From NCBI RefSeq assembly GCF_002077945.1, contig NZ_LVYD01000058.1, positions 744,001 to 808,000 of the forward strand: a stretch of 64,000 nucleotides of DNA, written 5' to 3'. Below, one piece after another: positions 49,609 to 58,418 of this stretch (within the stretch, counting starts at the first letter, position 1; every line of letters starts with the position of its first letter). The translations under genes were made by a program, and so were the position numbers. Source of the DNA: Niastella vici (GTDB lineage: Bacteria; Bacteroidota; Bacteroidia; Chitinophagales; Chitinophagaceae). The notes under the pieces were generated by a model. That model saw nothing but the letters and a program-made list of their open reading frames with translations. It was not told the origin of the DNA and searched no databases.

Positions 49609-50586
49609 GTGACAGGAATATTCAAGCAAAAGACCTCCAGTAACATTTTGTTATTGCTGGTATATGGTCTGATTCTAAAATTTAATCGTTTTCTGAACCC
49701 TGCCGGTCCAGCACAACAACCGGAAGATCATTTTCTATACAATTGGCTCATTGGCGTGTTAAAGCCGCTGCATATAGCACCAGTACTGTATGTGCTGATC
49801 TCATTTTTACTATTATATGGTCAGGCGCTGTTGTTCAACCGCATTTGTAATGACCAGAAATTATTGCCACGGCCCAATTACCTGCCGGCCATGGCGCATT
49901 TGCTCACCACTTCGCTTTTTATTGAGTGGAATTATTTTTCGGCGCCCCTGTTGGCCAATACCCTCCTGATCTGGATCTATTACCGCATGACCACCCTGCC
50001 AAATATTCAAAAGCCGGGGCCTGCCATTTTCAGTATCGGGGTACAAATAGGCATCGTTACGTTATTATACCGGCCGGCCATTGTTTTTGTGGCCCTGGTA
50101 CTGCTGGCGCTGTTTGTGATGCGGCCTTTCCGCCTGCGCGAATGGGCCATCAATATACTGGGTATTACCATGCCGTATTATTTCCTGGCTCTGGTGCTGT
50201 ACCTCAGCAACAGTTGGGACTGGAATAAAATAAAACCGGTGTTCAGTATCAGTTTGCCCGCCATTCCTTCTTCAATATATCATACTATCAGCATCATTTT
50301 ACTGGTTGTGCCCTTTATGATAGGGGGGTATTATGTGCAGGCCAACCTCAATAAAATGATGATACATGTGCGCAAAGCCTGGAGCCTGTTGTTGTTATAC
50401 CTCATTATGGCCATGCTCATCATTTTGGCCGATGGAGGCAGCAATTTTGTAAGCTGGATGCTTTGTTCAATACCCATTACGGCTTTTCATGCCGCCATGT
50501 ATTTTTACATCAATTCACGCCGGATGCCCATGATCATTCACTGGATTGTTTTTGGGTATGCCATATATGTGAATTACTGGCTTTAA
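49609..50586 (+). CDS. Multi-pass membrane protein (DUF6427-like)
   Basis: 325 residues from a GTG at 49609 (MTGIFKQKTSSNILLLLVYGLILKF). About nine to ten hydrophobic helices cover the chain, for example IAPVLYVLISFLLLYGQALLF, VFVALVLLALFVM, MPYYFLALVLYL and WSLLLLYLIMAMLIIL. The arrangement fits the DUF6427 family of Bacteroidetes integral membrane proteins, of unknown role; the match is from memory of pattern, not a search. It follows the exported protein gene by 13 bases. Confidence 0.68.
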   Translation: MTGIFKQKTSSNILLLLVYGLILKFNRFLNPAGPAQQPEDHFLYNWLIGVLKPLHIAPVLYVLISFLLLYGQALLFNRICNDQKLLPRPNYLPAMAHLLTTSLFIEWNYFSAPLLANTLLIWIYYRMTTLPNIQKPGPAIFSIGVQIGIVTLLYRPAIVFVALVLLALFVMRPFRLREWAINILGITMPYYFLALVLYLSNSWDWNKIKPVFSISLPAIPSSIYHTISIILLVVPFMIGGYYVQANLNKMMIHVRKAWSLLLLYLIMAMLIILADGGSNFVSWMLCSIPITAFHAAMYFYINSRRMPMIIHWIVFGYAIYVNYWL

Positions 50587-50662
50587 TTGTTTAATAATCA
50601 GTTTATTAATAATTCTTCTGGCAGTGGCTCATCTTATAGCTTATTAGCACATTTTTCTGTGT

Positions 50663-50670
50663 TATCTTTG
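50663..50670 (+). promoter_or_regulatory. purQ -7 box TATCTTTG
   Basis: Perfect TAnnTTTG, 23 bases before the purQ ATG at 50694. No PurR-like operator or purine riboswitch is evident in the short leader. Confidence 0.55.
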
Positions 50671-50693
50671 CGGTTCATAATAAATACCCGCTA

Positions 50694-51398
50694 ATGAAAT
50701 TTGGTGTTGTAGTTTTCCCCGGCTCCAATTGCGATCGCGATATGCAGGATGCCTTGCAAAATGACCTCAATCAGGATGTGATCATGTTATGGCATAAAGA
50801 AAAGGACCTCAGTATGTTTTCTACTGAGGACTGTATCGTATTGCCTGGTGGTTTTTCTTATGGCGATTACCTGCGTTGCGGCGCCATTGCCCGGTTTAGC
50901 CCCATGATGCAAAGTGTGATTGAATTTGCCCAAAAGGGTGGTAAAGTGTTGGGGGTTTGTAATGGCTTTCAGATCCTGTGTGAATCGCATTTATTGCCCG
51001 GAGTATTATTACGCAATGCCAATCAGCAGTTTATTTGCAAGAACGTATACCTGAAAGGCGTGGGAAGCGATAAAGCATTGAAAATACCCATTGCGCATGG
51101 TGAAGGAAGATATCATGCCGATGAAGCAACACTCAATAAACTGGAAGCAAACAACCAGATCATATATCGTTATTGCAACGAGAATGGAGAGATCACGCAA
51201 TTATCGAACCCGAATGGCGCCATTCGCAATATCGCGGGAATATGTAATGAAACACGCAATGTGTTTGGAATGATGCCGCATCCTGAAAGGGCAACATCTG
51301 ACTCATTGGGCAATACCGATGGCCGCGTGGTGCTGCAATCGCTGATCATGGGCGTGCAGGCCACTGTCACAGAAAAAGCTGCGTTGGTCAATTTTTAG
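50694..51398 (+). CDS. purQ: Phosphoribosylformylglycinamidine synthase glutaminase subunit PurQ
   Basis: 234 residues, class I glutamine amidotransferase. KFGVVVFPGSNCDRDMQDAL, LPGGFSYGDYLRCGAIA, nucleophile elbow VLGVCNGFQIL with the catalytic Cys, and the His-Glu of MMPHPER. It supplies ammonia to PurL in step four of purine synthesis. The separate PurQ implies a PurS/PurL-type complex encoded elsewhere; neither purL nor purS is in the window. Confidence 0.96.
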   Translation: MKFGVVVFPGSNCDRDMQDALQNDLNQDVIMLWHKEKDLSMFSTEDCIVLPGGFSYGDYLRCGAIARFSPMMQSVIEFAQKGGKVLGVCNGFQILCESHLLPGVLLRNANQQFICKNVYLKGVGSDKALKIPIAHGEGRYHADEATLNKLEANNQIIYRYCNENGEITQLSNPNGAIRNIAGICNETRNVFGMMPHPERATSDSLGNTDGRVVLQSLIMGVQATVTEKAALVNF

Positions 51399-51466
51399 GT
51401 AATTATTAAGATTATTTCTTAGACTTTTGAGACAGGTAAACTGTTTTAATAAGTAAACAAAAACAC

Positions 51467-51922
51467 ATGAAGGTAACTCTGCTTTCCCTTTTGGTAACAA
51501 TGATCAGTGTGGTATCGTTCGCACAGTCCAATACCCAGGTAAAATGGGCATTTTCGGCAAAGAAGGTAGCCGACAAAACATATGAAGTGCATGCCGTTGC
51601 AACTGTAAATAGTAACTGGCATATTTATTCTCAGAACGTAGGAGTAGACGGACCAATACCTACTTCCTTTACATTTACCAAGAATCCCCTGCTGGCAATG
51701 GACGGAACGCCAAAGGAAAACGGAAAACTGATCAAGAAGAATGAAGAAGTATGGGGTGGCGAAGTACGCTATTATGAAAACAAGGTTGAGTTTATTCAAA
51801 CGGTGAAGGTGAAAGGCAGTGCCAAAACCAACCTGGCCGGTAAAGTTGAATATATGGTGTGCAATGATGAAAAATGTTTGCCGCCTGCTGAAACAACATT
51901 CTCTGTTGCTGTTGGTGGTTAA
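51467..51922 (+). CDS. Stand-alone DsbD alpha-like periplasmic domain with Cys pair
   Basis: 151 residues with a signal peptide (KVTLLSLLVTMISVVSFAQ). The domain resembles the N-terminal DsbD/DsbC-interacting immunoglobulin fold: VKWAFSAKKVADKTYEVHAVATV, WHIYSQNVG, and near the end KVEYMVC132NDEKC137LPPAETTFSV. The CxxxxC..PP pair is the functional cysteine pair of DsbD-alpha, which passes electrons to periplasmic partners. The next gene encodes a DsbD whose own alpha-like domain lacks these cysteines. A strong terminator separates them. Confidence 0.85.
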   Translation: MKVTLLSLLVTMISVVSFAQSNTQVKWAFSAKKVADKTYEVHAVATVNSNWHIYSQNVGVDGPIPTSFTFTKNPLLAMDGTPKENGKLIKKNEEVWGGEVRYYENKVEFIQTVKVKGSAKTNLAGKVEYMVCNDEKCLPPAETTFSVAVGG

Positions 51923-51952
51923 CACATTGCCATGTAAATTAATAATAGATAC

Positions 51953-51987
51953 AACGGGTTCTTGGTGCAAGAACTCGTTTGTTTTTT
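51953..51987 (+). terminator. Terminator between the DsbD-alpha-like gene and dsbD
   Basis: AACGGGTTCTTG (51953-51964), loop GTG, CAAGAACTCGTT (51968-51979, one G-U), then TGTTTTTT. A strong 12-bp stem. It overlaps the upstream in-frame ATG at 51979 of dsbD, supporting the start at 52012. Confidence 0.8.
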
Positions 51988-52011
51988 AAAATAAAACCAG
52001 GATTCTCTTTT

Positions 52012-53976
52012 ATGAAACATTTTATATGGAGCCTGATAGCACTTTTCTGTATTAGCTCCACTGTGGTTAAGGGCCAGGATTCAACTGCTTATAAATGGGA
52101 AGTATCCGGTAAAAAAATTAAGGATAAAGTTTACGAACTGACTTTTGCTACTGTTGGTAACGGCAAATGGCAATTATATGGCCCCAATGAAGTAATCAGT
52201 GATGTGCCTGCCGTAGAGCTTGAACTGGCAGATTCGTCGATTCAAATAACAAAGCCTTTTAAAGAAGCAGGTGATAGTAAAACCTTCAAAAACCCGGTTT
52301 TTGACAATGCGGCTTTTAAGATATATGAAGGCCAGGCATCATTTACTGCAACAGTTACTTTTGCCGGCGATGTACCTGCGAATTTATTAGGTACGTTTCG
52401 TTATACTTATGGAAAGGGGGATGAATTCTATCCGTTAAATGCATATGCTTTTTCTGTACCGCTCGAAGGAGGCGTGGCCGCAACAGCAAAGATCAAAGTA
52501 ACATCTTTTGATCTGAAAAATCCGGTTAACGCCTGTGGCGATGAAGATACCGGTGGTAAAAGCATGCTTAGTATATTCTTCCTGGGAATGCTGGGTGGTT
52601 TTATCGCTTTATTTACTCCCTGTGTATTTCCGCTGATCCCTTTAACTGTTTCATTTTTTACCAAAAAGAGTGAGGATAAAAAGAAGGGCGTTAGCAATGC
52701 TGTTATATACGGCTTATTTATTTTCCTGATTTATATATTGCTGAGTACACCGTTCCATTTGGTCGATGGTGTTCAACCCGAGGTACTCAATAATATTTCA
52801 ACTAACATGTGGTTGAACATAATCTTCTTTCTCATTTTTGTGTTCTTTGCCATTTCCTTCTTTGGATATTTTGAAATTGGATTGCCCAGCGGGTTGGCCA
52901 ATAAGATAGATTCGCGTTCGGGTATGAGTAGTTTGGGTGGCATCTTTTTTATGGCCCTTACATTAGCCATTGTTTCATTTTCGTGCACAGGTCCTATACT
53001 CGGTTCCTTATTGGTTGGGGTCGCAGGAGAAGGGGCCTGGCCTTTAACAGTAGGGCTGGCAGGCTTTGGCCTTGCATTGGCCCTGCCATTTGCTTTATTT
53101 GCCATGTTTCCAAGCTGGTTGAAATCATTACCCAAATCGGGCGGCTGGTTAACCAGCGTAAAAGTAGTGCTGGGTTTTCTGGAACTGGCCATGGCGGTAA
53201 AATTTTTATCAAATGCCGACCTGGTAAAGCAATGGGGATTTTTAAAAAGAGAAGTATTCTTTGGAATATGGGTTGTGATAGGCATTTTGATCGTGCTGTA
53301 CCTGTTGGGTAAGATCAAATTTCCGCATGATAGTCCGGTTAAGAAATTCAGTAAAACCAGAATTACATTTATCGTCATTTTTTCGGCAGCTACCCTGTAT
53401 CTTATACCGGGGCTTACCAATACGCATAATGCAAATTTGAGCCTTATCAGTGGTTTCCCGCCACCACTTTGCTATAGCATGTATAGTAACCCTGTGAATT
53501 GTGAAAAGGGTAAGTCAATTGAACCATTGCGCAACGATTATGAAGAAGCGCTGGCGCGTGCCAGAAAAGAGCATAAACCGGTGCTGATAGATTTTACCGG
53601 CTGGGCTTGTGTGAACTGCCGGCGAATGGAAGAGAATGTATGGACAAATGAAAAAGTAAGTGAACTGATAAGGGATAAGTTTATCATAGTATCACTTTAT
53701 GTGGATGAGAAAAGGGCGTTGCCTGCTACACAGCAGGTTGACTTTACCACAAAAACCGGTGCTCAGAAAAAGATCATTACGGTAGGAGATAAGTGGGCTA
53801 CTTTCCAGTCGGAGAACTTTGATGCGGTAGCACAACCTCAGTATGCAATTATTAGCCCCGATGAAAAAATACTCACCAAAACAAAAGGTTATACGCCGAA
53901 GGCCAATGATTTTGCGCAGTGGCTTGAATGTGGTATAGATGCGTATAAAAAAGGTGCCCAAACGGCATTGAAATAG
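52012..53976 (+). CDS. dsbD: DsbD-type thiol:disulfide interchange protein
   Basis: 654 residues from the ATG at 52012. Signal peptide FIWSLIALFCISSTVVKGQ; a periplasmic alpha-like domain (residues 25-165) in which the end motif reads YGKGDEFYPLNAYAFSV, without the cysteine pair. Then a CcdA-like domain of about eight helices with the two redox cysteines in LFTPCVFPLIPLTVSFF and IVSFSCTGPILGSLL. A C-terminal thioredoxin domain carries FTGWAC533VNC536RRMEENVW. It moves electrons from cytoplasmic thioredoxin to the periplasm. The missing Cys pair is probably supplied by the separate protein encoded just upstream. Confidence 0.93.
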   Translation: MKHFIWSLIALFCISSTVVKGQDSTAYKWEVSGKKIKDKVYELTFATVGNGKWQLYGPNEVISDVPAVELELADSSIQITKPFKEAGDSKTFKNPVFDNAAFKIYEGQASFTATVTFAGDVPANLLGTFRYTYGKGDEFYPLNAYAFSVPLEGGVAATAKIKVTSFDLKNPVNACGDEDTGGKSMLSIFFLGMLGGFIALFTPCVFPLIPLTVSFFTKKSEDKKKGVSNAVIYGLFIFLIYILLSTPFHLVDGVQPEVLNNISTNMWLNIIFFLIFVFFAISFFGYFEIGLPSGLANKIDSRSGMSSLGGIFFMALTLAIVSFSCTGPILGSLLVGVAGEGAWPLTVGLAGFGLALALPFALFAMFPSWLKSLPKSGGWLTSVKVVLGFLELAMAVKFLSNADLVKQWGFLKREVFFGIWVVIGILIVLYLLGKIKFPHDSPVKKFSKTRITFIVIFSAATLYLIPGLTNTHNANLSLISGFPPPLCYSMYSNPVNCEKGKSIEPLRNDYEEALARARKEHKPVLIDFTGWACVNCRRMEENVWTNEKVSELIRDKFIIVSLYVDEKRALPATQQVDFTTKTGAQKKIITVGDKWATFQSENFDAVAQPQYAIISPDEKILTKTKGYTPKANDFAQWLECGIDAYKKGAQTALK

Positions 53977-53992
53977 ACTGATTCTTAATAAA

Positions 53993-54040
53993 ACACATCC
54001 CGCCCCTGGCTTCAGCTGGGGGCGGGATGTGTTGTTTTAA
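53993..54040 (+). terminator. Terminator after dsbD
   Basis: ACACATCCCGCCCC (53993-54006), 12-base loop, GGGGCGGGATGTGT (54019-54032), then TGTTTTAAT. A perfect 14-bp stem, 17 bases past the stop. Confidence 0.85.
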
Positions 54041-54149
54041 TGTAGGGCCGCAAAAAATGGGAAAAAACTGTTTGTGTGAAAGGTACCTGAAGGGTGATTT
54101 TTGTATTTAACTACAGCGGAAAATAATTTATTTGCTGAAAATCAACTTA

Positions 54150-54465
54150 TTGCACATCAATCGAAAACTCTTTCTGATTAAAAAGAAAGCCAATTCCTTT
54201 AAACGAAACGTCCATTAACGCAAAGGACTTTTAATTAAATCGGAAGACCATTTCGTTTAACTGAAAGCACTTTCAATTAAATCAAATGACCATTTCGTTT
54301 AACGCAAAACGCTTTTAATTAAATCGAAACACGATTCCGTTAAAAGGAAAAGGTGTTTAATTAAATCGAAACGCAATTCCTTTTGTCTGTTGCGTTTAAC
54401 GAAAAGGACTTATAATTAAATCGGAATGCCGTCCCGTTTAATCCAAAGAACTTTTATTACCGGCG
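54150..54465. repeat. Tandem array with 21-bp unit and 42-bp higher-order period
   Basis: From 54209 to 54452 the DNA is a run of 21-bp units in register. Two types alternate: A, TTTAATTAAATCGRAAnRC; and B, TTTCGTTTAACnSAAAGSAC. A units start at 54230, 54272, 54314, 54356 and 54411; one 13-base insertion lies at 54377-54389. The A unit starts with the perfect palindrome TTTAATTAAA. More diverged units extend left to about 54150. There are no unique spacers, so it is not CRISPR. Confidence 0.85.
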
Positions 54466-54540
54466 GTAGGCTTTTCACTGAACACTGACTTTGATCCAGG
54501 GCTGCACCGCATAGCCAACCCGGTTCCAACCCCTAAAAAG

Positions 54541-54570
54541 AAAAAACCCACTCGGCCCGAGCGGGTTTTT
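54541..54570. terminator. Bidirectional terminator
   Basis: AAAAACCC-A-CTCG, loop GCC, CGAG-C-GGGTTTTT. T-runs on both strands. It probably ends the ECF sigma transcript (minus) and stops anything reading through the array from the left. Confidence 0.75.
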
Positions 54571-54578
54571 AATTAGGC

Positions 54579-54649
54579 GTCATTCTGTTCCAGCCTTCCG
54601 GCAAGCAAGCAATTCAGGAAAATGGGCCCGGATGGAGGGCCAGAATGAC
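54579..54649. repeat. Imperfect long inverted repeat
   Basis: GTCATTCTG at 54579-54587 pairs with CAGAATGAC at 54641-54649; the arms continue imperfectly (TTCCAGCCTTCCGG against CCGGATGGAGGGC) around a loop of about 25 bases. Looks like a dispersed intergenic element. Confidence 0.55.
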
Positions 54650-54756
54650 AATATTTTTTACTTTCTCGAAATCGTTATCTCAAATCTAAGCAGCTTGTTC
54701 CGTTCCCTAATCAGAAAATGCTGTTAAATTTTTTCTGAGTACCCAAAGTAAAAATA

Positions 54757-55338
54757 CTACAAAGCGATCTTTTTTTGCAACATCATTTTGCGCAGGTTGA
54801 TCAGGCCGTAACGCATTCTGCCTAATGCAGTGTTGATACTGCAATTGGTCAGAGCTGCGATCTCTTTAAAGCTCAGATCGGCATAATGACGAAGAATGAT
54901 CACTTCGCGCTGATCATCTGGTAACAGATCAAGCATTTGACGAACGCGGTCATAACTCTGACGCTTCATCATTTTTTGATCTGCACCGTCCTCTGTGAAG
55001 TTAATCACTTCGAATATATCCCTGTCGTCGCTGGTTTTGATAGCAGGGGTACGTTTTACTTTCCGGAAGTGATCTACACACAGGTTGTGAGCAATACGCA
55101 TTGCCCACGGAAGAAACTTACCTTCCTCGGTGTACCGGCCTCCACGAATGGTGTCAATGATCTTGATAAGCACATCCTGGAAAATATCTTCGGCGAGATA
55201 TTTGTCCTTTACCAGAAACAAAATTGATGTGTACATCTTTTCCTTGTGGCGGAGGATGAGTGTTTCAAGAGCATACAAGTCTCCATCCTGGAAGTCCTGG
55301 ATTAGCTCATGATCTGTCTTTTTACGTAGTGAACTCAT
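54757..55338 (-). CDS. ECF-family RNA polymerase sigma factor
   Basis: 193 residues. Region 2: DLYALETLILRHKEKMYTSILFLVKDKYLAEDIFQDVLIKI and FLPWAMRIAHNLCVDHFRK. Region 4: LLPDDQREVIILRHYADLSFKEIAALTNCSINTALGRMRYGLINLRK, including the helix-turn-helix. Regions 1.1 and 3 are absent, so it is an ECF (group 4) sigma. The usual membrane anti-sigma gene is not adjacent: the downstream side is non-coding and the upstream neighbour is divergent uvrA. Control must be by another route or a distant anti-sigma. Confidence 0.94.
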   Translation of the reverse strand: MSSLRKKTDHELIQDFQDGDLYALETLILRHKEKMYTSILFLVKDKYLAEDIFQDVLIKIIDTIRGGRYTEEGKFLPWAMRIAHNLCVDHFRKVKRTPAIKTSDDRDIFEVINFTEDGADQKMMKRQSYDRVRQMLDLLPDDQREVIILRHYADLSFKEIAALTNCSINTALGRMRYGLINLRKMMLQKKIAL

Positions 55339-55597
55339 AAACTTCTACGGGTTTTGAAGGTGATAGGATATTAATTAAAAATGGATTTTTATTTTTGAAT
55401 GGTTTTTCTGAGTAGAAGTGTCCGTGCGATAGGCGGTGTGTTTAGTTTTCGTTTTCGTTGTACAAATTACCAACTAAAGATAGAGACTTTTTCGAAAAAA
55501 GCAAACTTTAAGCAATTTTTAGATTTTTTTACCCAATAACCGCTAAAGAAACTATTTACGAAAAGCCCTGTTATACAATAAATTTGTATCTACTATT
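55339..55597. promoter_or_regulatory. Divergent ECF sigma / uvrA promoter region
   Basis: TAAATTTG at 55579-55586 is a perfect plus-strand -7 box, 11 bases before the uvrA ATG. The sigma gene has a 5' flank rich in A/T with no clear box. No LexA-type palindrome was recognised. Confidence 0.45.
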
Positions 55598-58408
55598 ATG
55601 GCAGTATCTACAAAGGCTAATACATTAGCAAGCATTGTGCCTAAAACTCCTGATAACATATATATAAAAGGAGCAAGGGTTCATAACTTAAAGGATATAT
55701 CGGTTGAAATACCGCGAAATAAATTTATTGTGGTGACCGGGGTGTCGGGGTCGGGAAAATCTTCTCTCACCATCGATACCTTATTTGCCGAAGGGCAGCG
55801 CCGGTACGCAGAAAGCCTCAGCGCCTATGCGCGCCAGTTTATGGCCCGGATGGTAAAACCCGATGTGGATTACATAAAGGGGTTATGTCCGGCCATCGCC
55901 ATTGAGCAAAAAGTGATCACCCGTACCCCACGCTCAACCGTGGGCAGTATGACGGAGATCTATGATTACCTGCGATTGTTATACGCACGTACCGGTAAAA
56001 CCATCTCCCCCGTTTCGGGCCGCGAAGTAAAAAAAGACGATGTCAACGACGTCATTGATGCCATCGCCAACCGCAAGGCCGGCGATAAGGTTCTTATCCT
56101 GATCCCCTTTAAACAGCATAAGAACCGCAAACCGCTCGAAGAACTGAACATCCTGATGCAAAAAGGGTTTTCCAGGTTATATAACGGTGAAATTTTGCGC
56201 ATAGAGGAGCTCATCGATGCGGCCAATGAAAAAGGTTCGGGCCCCAAACTCACCGGTGATGTTTATGTGCTGGTTGACCGGCTGGTGGTAAAAGAATTTG
56301 ATGAAGACGACCGGCACCGTATGGCCGACTCCATTGGTACCGCTTTTTATGAAGGTGAAGGCGAATTGATGTTGGAAGTGAATGGTTCCACCAAATTGAA
56401 TTTCAGCAACCGGTTCGAGCTCGACGGTATGCAGTTTGAAGAACCGGTACCCAATCTTTTCTCCTTTAATAACCCGTTTGGCGCCTGCCCTACCTGCGAA
56501 GGCTTTAGCCAGGTGCTGGGTATTGATGAAGACCTCGTTATTCCCGATAAACGGTTAAGTGTATATGATGGCGGTGTTGCTCCCTGGAAGGGCGAAAAGC
56601 TGGGCCTGTGGAAAGATCAGTTCATCCGTGGCGCCCGCAAGTTCGATTTCCCCGTTCATAAGCCCATTATTGACCTTACCAAACAGCAATACCGCATTTT
56701 GTGGGAAGGCAATGAATTCGTGAACGGCATCAACGACTTTTTTAAAGAAGTTGAGCAGAACCTGTATAAAGTGCAGTATCGTGTACTGTTGTCGCGGTAC
56801 CGGGGTAGAACCCAATGTCCTGACTGCAATGGTTACCGCCTGCGTAAGGAGGCCTTGTATGTAAAAGTAGGCAACAGGCATATTGGCGAACTGTGCGAAA
56901 TGCCGGTAAATGACCTAACCCTTTGGTTTGCTTCGCTGCAGTTGAGCGATTACGATAAACAGGTGGGCAAACGCATTTTAATTGAAATTCACCACCGGTT
57001 AAAGACCCTGCTCGATGTGGGACTGGGTTATCTTACGCTTAACCGGCTGGCCAATTCATTAAGTGGCGGCGAAAGCCAGCGTATACAGCTTACCCGCTCA
57101 CTGGGCAGCAACCTCACCAATTCTTTATATATTCTGGATGAGCCGTCAATCGGTTTGCACTCACGCGATACCGAACGGCTGATACGCGTATTAAAAGAAT
57201 TGCGCGACCTTGGCAATACGGTTGTCGTTGTTGAACACGATGAAATGATGATGCGCGAAGCCGATTATATCATCGACATGGGGCCGCTGGCTTCGCACCT
57301 GGGTGGCGAAGTGGTAGCCCAGGGTGATTATGATACCATTATCAAAAACGATAAAAGCCTTACGGGCAAATACCTGCGTGGCGATCTGAAAATTGAAGTG
57401 CCCCGCATCGTGCGTAAATGGAACCGGTCGGTAAGTGTGGAAGGGGCCCGGCAAAACAACCTGAAAGGCATTGACGTAACTTTTCCGCTGAACCTGTTAT
57501 GCGTGGTAAGCGGGGTGAGCGGCAGTGGTAAAACAACCCTGGTAAAACAGATACTGTACCCCGCGCTTAAAAAGCTGAAGGGAGAACCGGTTGATAAAAC
57601 TGGTTTGCATAAAGCCATCACCGGCGATATCGATTATATTTCGCAGATAGAAATGGTTGATCAGAACCCGATCGGCAAATCATCGCGCAGCAACCCGGTA
57701 ACCTACATAAAGGCCTGGGACGAAGTGCGTGACCTGTACGCCAAACAACCATTGAGCAAGATCCGCGGATTTCAACCCAAACATTTCTCGTTTAATGTTG
57801 ATGGTGGCCGATGCGATACCTGTAAAGGGGAGGGCGAACAGATCGTTGAAATGCAGTTCCTGGCCGATGTACACCTTACCTGCGAAGTATGCGGTGGTAA
57901 AAAGTTCAAGGAAGAAGTGCTGGAAGTGACCTATAAAGAAAAGAACGTGTACGAAGTGCTGGCGATGAGCGTTGATGAAGCCCTGGATTTCTTTAAAGAT
58001 GAAAAAGACATTATCAATAAAATAAAACCCCTGAGCGATGTAGGCCTGGGTTATGTAAAGCTGGGGCAGTCATCCGATACCCTGTCGGGCGGAGAAGCGC
58101 AACGCGTAAAGCTGGCTTCCTTCCTGGGTAAAGGGCGCGCACAGGGGCATATCCTGTTCATCTTTGATGAACCCACCACCGGTTTGCATTTTCATGATAT
58201 TAAGAAACTGCTGGCTTCTTTCAATGCGTTGATTGAGCAGGGGCATTCCATTCTGGTGATAGAACACAATACCGATGTTATAAAAAGCGCCGACTACATC
58301 ATTGACCTGGGACCCGAAGCAGGTGATGGGGGCGGCCAGGTAGTATATGCCGGTGTGCCTGAAGGGTTGAAGAAGGTGAAGGAAAGTTATACGGGTAAGT
58401 TTCTTTGA
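55598..58408 (+). CDS. uvrA: Excinuclease ABC subunit A
   Basis: 936 residues, the damage-recognition ATPase of nucleotide excision repair. Two ABC modules: Walker A GVSGSGKSSL and GVSGSGKTTL; signatures LSGGESQRIQL and LSGGEAQRVKL; Walker B YILDEPSIGLH and FIFDEPTTGLH. Zinc-binding cysteines are seen in FGACPTCEGF, TQCPDCNGYR and GGRCDTCKGEGEQ...CEVCGG. The UvrB-binding region and insertion domain are present and the length is normal. Confidence 0.97.
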   Translation: MAVSTKANTLASIVPKTPDNIYIKGARVHNLKDISVEIPRNKFIVVTGVSGSGKSSLTIDTLFAEGQRRYAESLSAYARQFMARMVKPDVDYIKGLCPAIAIEQKVITRTPRSTVGSMTEIYDYLRLLYARTGKTISPVSGREVKKDDVNDVIDAIANRKAGDKVLILIPFKQHKNRKPLEELNILMQKGFSRLYNGEILRIEELIDAANEKGSGPKLTGDVYVLVDRLVVKEFDEDDRHRMADSIGTAFYEGEGELMLEVNGSTKLNFSNRFELDGMQFEEPVPNLFSFNNPFGACPTCEGFSQVLGIDEDLVIPDKRLSVYDGGVAPWKGEKLGLWKDQFIRGARKFDFPVHKPIIDLTKQQYRILWEGNEFVNGINDFFKEVEQNLYKVQYRVLLSRYRGRTQCPDCNGYRLRKEALYVKVGNRHIGELCEMPVNDLTLWFASLQLSDYDKQVGKRILIEIHHRLKTLLDVGLGYLTLNRLANSLSGGESQRIQLTRSLGSNLTNSLYILDEPSIGLHSRDTERLIRVLKELRDLGNTVVVVEHDEMMMREADYIIDMGPLASHLGGEVVAQGDYDTIIKNDKSLTGKYLRGDLKIEVPRIVRKWNRSVSVEGARQNNLKGIDVTFPLNLLCVVSGVSGSGKTTLVKQILYPALKKLKGEPVDKTGLHKAITGDIDYISQIEMVDQNPIGKSSRSNPVTYIKAWDEVRDLYAKQPLSKIRGFQPKHFSFNVDGGRCDTCKGEGEQIVEMQFLADVHLTCEVCGGKKFKEEVLEVTYKEKNVYEVLAMSVDEALDFFKDEKDIINKIKPLSDVGLGYVKLGQSSDTLSGGEAQRVKLASFLGKGRAQGHILFIFDEPTTGLHFHDIKKLLASFNALIEQGHSILVIEHNTDVIKSADYIIDLGPEAGDGGGQVVYAGVPEGLKKVKESYTGKFL

Positions 58409-58418
58409 GTTGAATGGC

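Larger units (their letters stand above)
54041..54756. other. Gene-free 700-bp region between dsbD and the ECF sigma gene
   Basis: No coding frame on either strand: every frame of the repeats is closed by stops. It holds the 21/42-bp tandem array (54150-54465), a bidirectional terminator (54541-54570) and a long inverted repeat (54579-54649). Confidence 0.7.

Noticed and set aside
54150-54465. Possible CRISPR array
   Set aside because: The whole 21-bp unit repeats with point differences; there are no unique spacers, no conserved long repeat and no cas genes.
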